NCBI GenBank assembly: GCA_018241455.1
Contig: JAFEDW010000086.1
Coordinates: 1-7,930, forward strand
Direction of reading: 5' to 3'
Length of the DNA: 7,930 bases
Source of the DNA: Pseudomonadota bacterium
GTDB lineage: Bacteria; Pseudomonadota; Gammaproteobacteria; Steroidobacterales; Steroidobacteraceae
Shown: in pieces, positions 6,505-7,930 of the stretch
Layout: every line of letters begins with the position of its first letter
Numbering within the stretch: position 1 is the first letter of the stretch
Position numbers and translations under genes: made by a program
Notes under the pieces: model-generated
Databases searched by the model: none
What the model was told of the DNA's origin: nothing
Seen by the model: the letters and a program-made list of their open reading frames with translations, nothing else

Positions 6505-7930
6505 CGGCCCGAGGGCGAGAGGTCCTCACCGGCTGCCCGGGCTTTCCACAACTCGTTGCGCCTCGAAACGAAGGCGCTGCTGGCGAGCAGCTCGAGCGAG
6601 CCGGGTCGGGAGAACAGGTAACCCTGCCCGGCTACGCAGCCGAGCTTCAACAGTGCCTCGACCTGCGGTTCGAGTTCGATGCCTTCGGCGACGGTGTCGA
6701 GCCCGAGGGTCTCGCCGAGCGTGATCACGGCGCGCGCCAGCTCCGGGCCGTTCGAGGTGTTGGTCAGCCGGCCGACGAAGGAGCGGTCGATCTTGAGGAT
6801 GTCGATCGGAAAGCGGTGCAGGTACGAGAGCGAAGAATAGCCAGTGCCGAAATCGTCGATCGCGAGCCGCACGCCGAGCGATTTCAGCTGCAGCAGCCGG
6901 CCCAGATTCGCCTCGGTATTGTGCATGATGGTGCTTTCCGTCAGCTCGATCACCAGGTTGCCGGGTTCGAGGCCGGATTGCTTCAACACCAGCGCGACAT
7001 CCTGCGCCAGGTCGCCGTGCTCGAGATGACGCGCGGAGATGTTCACGGCCACGCGCAGCCCCGTACCGCCGGCGATGCTGCGGCGCCAGGCATGCACTTC
7101 GCGGCAGGCCTGCGCCAGCACCCAACGGCCGAGCTTGACCACCTGGCCGCACTCCTCCGCGATCTGGATGAAGCGGTCGGGCATCAGCACGCCCAACTCC
7201 GGATGCCGCCAGCGCACCAGCGCCTCGACGCCGAGCAGGCTGCGCGTCCCGAGATCGACGATCGGCTGGTACTCGACGAAGAATTCCTCGTTGGCGACGC
7301 CGCGGGCAATGTCCGCCACCAGCCGCGTGCGTTCCAGCAGCAACTCCTGCATCGGCGGCTGGAAGGCAACGAAGCGGTTCTTGCCGGCGGACTTCGCGTG
7401 GTACATGGCGATGTCGGCCTTGCCGAGCAGCGCTTCGGCGCTGGTCTCGGCATTCGAGAAGGCCACGCCGATGCTGGCGGAGATGCGCACTTCGGTGCCG
7501 CCCAGGTTGAAGGGCTGGTCGAGCTGCTCGATCAGCGCGGCGGCCAGCGATTCGACTTCGCCGATCGTCGATATGCCCTCGAGCAGGATCGCGAACTCAT
7601 CGCCGCCGAGGCGCGCCACCGTATCGGAGAAACGGGTCGACTTGACCAGCCGCTGCGCCACGGCCTGCAGCAGCCGGTCGCCGACATCGTGGCCGAGTGA
7701 ATCGTTGACGCTCTTGAAGTTGTCGAGATCGACGAACATCACCGCCATCTGGCTCTGTGCCCGCCGCGCCAGCGTCAGCGAATGCTGCAACCGGTCGCGG
7801 AACAGGCTCCGGTTGGCGAGCAGCGTCAATGAATCGTGGAACGCGAGCTGGCGCAACTGCTCCTCGAGCGCCTTGCGTTCGGTGATGTCGCGCAGGTTCA
7901 GCGCCAGGCCCTGCACGGCCGGATCGTTCA
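6468..7930 (-). CDS. PAS-GGDEF-EAL cyclic-di-GMP enzyme, N-terminus beyond the window
   Basis: This is a second dual-domain c-di-GMP enzyme, partial at its 5' end: the frame stays open to the right edge. Residues are numbered here from the GTG codon at 7914-7916. The first visible residues (LNLRDITERKALEEQL) are the end of a PAS sensor domain and its linker, so this GTG is internal and the true start lies outside. GGDEF spans about 25-185, with an intact signature at 104-108, metal-site VDLDNFK at 62-68, and an RxxD feedback site (R95, D98) at the canonical spacing. EAL spans about 196-445 with the catalytic residues present: E231 (EALVRW), N292, E324 (ELTES), D354/D355 (DDFGTG), K375, E411 and Q431. 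Both activities are therefore possible, with product inhibition of the cyclase. No membrane helix lies in the visible part. The C-terminal codons overlap the end of the TPR gene on the opposite strand. Confidence 0.93.
   Translation of the reverse strand, partial: NDPAVQGLALNLRDITERKALEEQLRQLAFHDSLTLLANRSLFRDRLQHSLTLARRAQSQMAVMFVDLDNFKSVNDSLGHDVGDRLLQAVAQRLVKSTRFSDTVARLGGDEFAILLEGISTIGEVESLAAALIEQLDQPFNLGGTEVRISASIGVAFSNAETSAEALLGKADIAMYHAKSAGKNRFVAFQPPMQELLLERTRLVADIARGVANEEFFVEYQPIVDLGTRSLLGVEALVRWRHPELGVLMPDRFIQIAEECGQVVKLGRWVLAQACREVHAWRRSIAGGTGLRVAVNISARHLEHGDLAQDVALVLKQSGLEPGNLVIELTESTIMHNTEANLGRLLQLKSLGVRLAIDDFGTGYSSLSYLHRFPIDILKIDRSFVGRLTNTSNGPELARAVITLGETLGLDTVAEGIELEPQVEALLKLGCVAGQGYLFSRPGSLELLASSAFVSRRNELWKARAAGEDLSPSGRYAALKDAAGAA

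Noticed and set aside
5721..7700. 659-codon open frame on the plus strand
   Set aside because: It runs through part of the TPR gene in another frame and then antisense to the GGDEF-EAL gene. Its composition is Arg/Ala/His/Gln-rich with no motif, while both overlapped genes have conserved domains.
1..7930. Search for a defence island, CRISPR array, toxin-antitoxin pair, biosynthetic cluster or mobile element
   Set aside because: No repeats, nucleases, transposases, integrases or core biosynthetic enzymes are present. The StaR-like similarity alone does not make an antibiotic cluster. The six genes look like ordinary chromosomal content.

Overview
This GC-rich window (by eye well above 60% G+C, with strong G/C bias at third codon positions) looks like the chromosome of a free-living proteobacterium. 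Two GGDEF/EAL regulators, a Cupin_6-type AraC regulator and a GFA-fold protein together fit a Gamma- or Betaproteobacterium of the soil or water type. The exact lineage cannot be fixed from this sequence alone. There is no tRNA, rRNA, transposase, CRISPR array or phage gene. I recognise no known defence or mobile system.

Layout, left to right. (1) 48-2615, minus: a membrane-anchored HAMP-GGDEF-EAL cyclic-di-GMP enzyme. (2) 2616-2750: a divergent spacer with a locally AT-rich near-palindrome. (3) 2751-3536, plus: a class I SAM-dependent methyltransferase resembling the phosphoethanolamine methyltransferase fold. (4) 3549-3983, minus: a small zinc-binding GFA/CENP-V family protein, tail to tail with the methyltransferase and only 12 bp from it. 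(5) 3984-4127: a divergent spacer with a perfect 12-bp palindrome. (6) 4128-5123, plus: an AraC-family regulator with an N-terminal Cupin_6 domain. (7) 5124-5235: a spacer ending in a hairpin that covers the next gene's ribosome binding site. (8) 5236-6504, plus: a TTC38/StaR-like TPR protein. (9) 6468-7930, minus: a second GGDEF-EAL protein, preceded by the end of a PAS domain and cut by the right edge. It overlaps the TPR gene tail to tail by 37 bp.

How the genes may work together. The two outer genes both make and/or degrade cyclic-di-GMP, but they differ in sensing module and in product-feedback site. The inner genes form two divergent pairs (c-di-GMP enzyme/methyltransferase and GFA/AraC), so shared regulatory spacers are likely. 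The AraC protein is the natural candidate to control the GFA gene and perhaps the TPR gene downstream of itself. Nothing ties the six genes into one pathway. The least understood are the TTC38-like protein and the methyltransferase, whose acceptor substrate is uncertain. The long open frames antisense to the real genes are GC-rich shadows and are not annotated.
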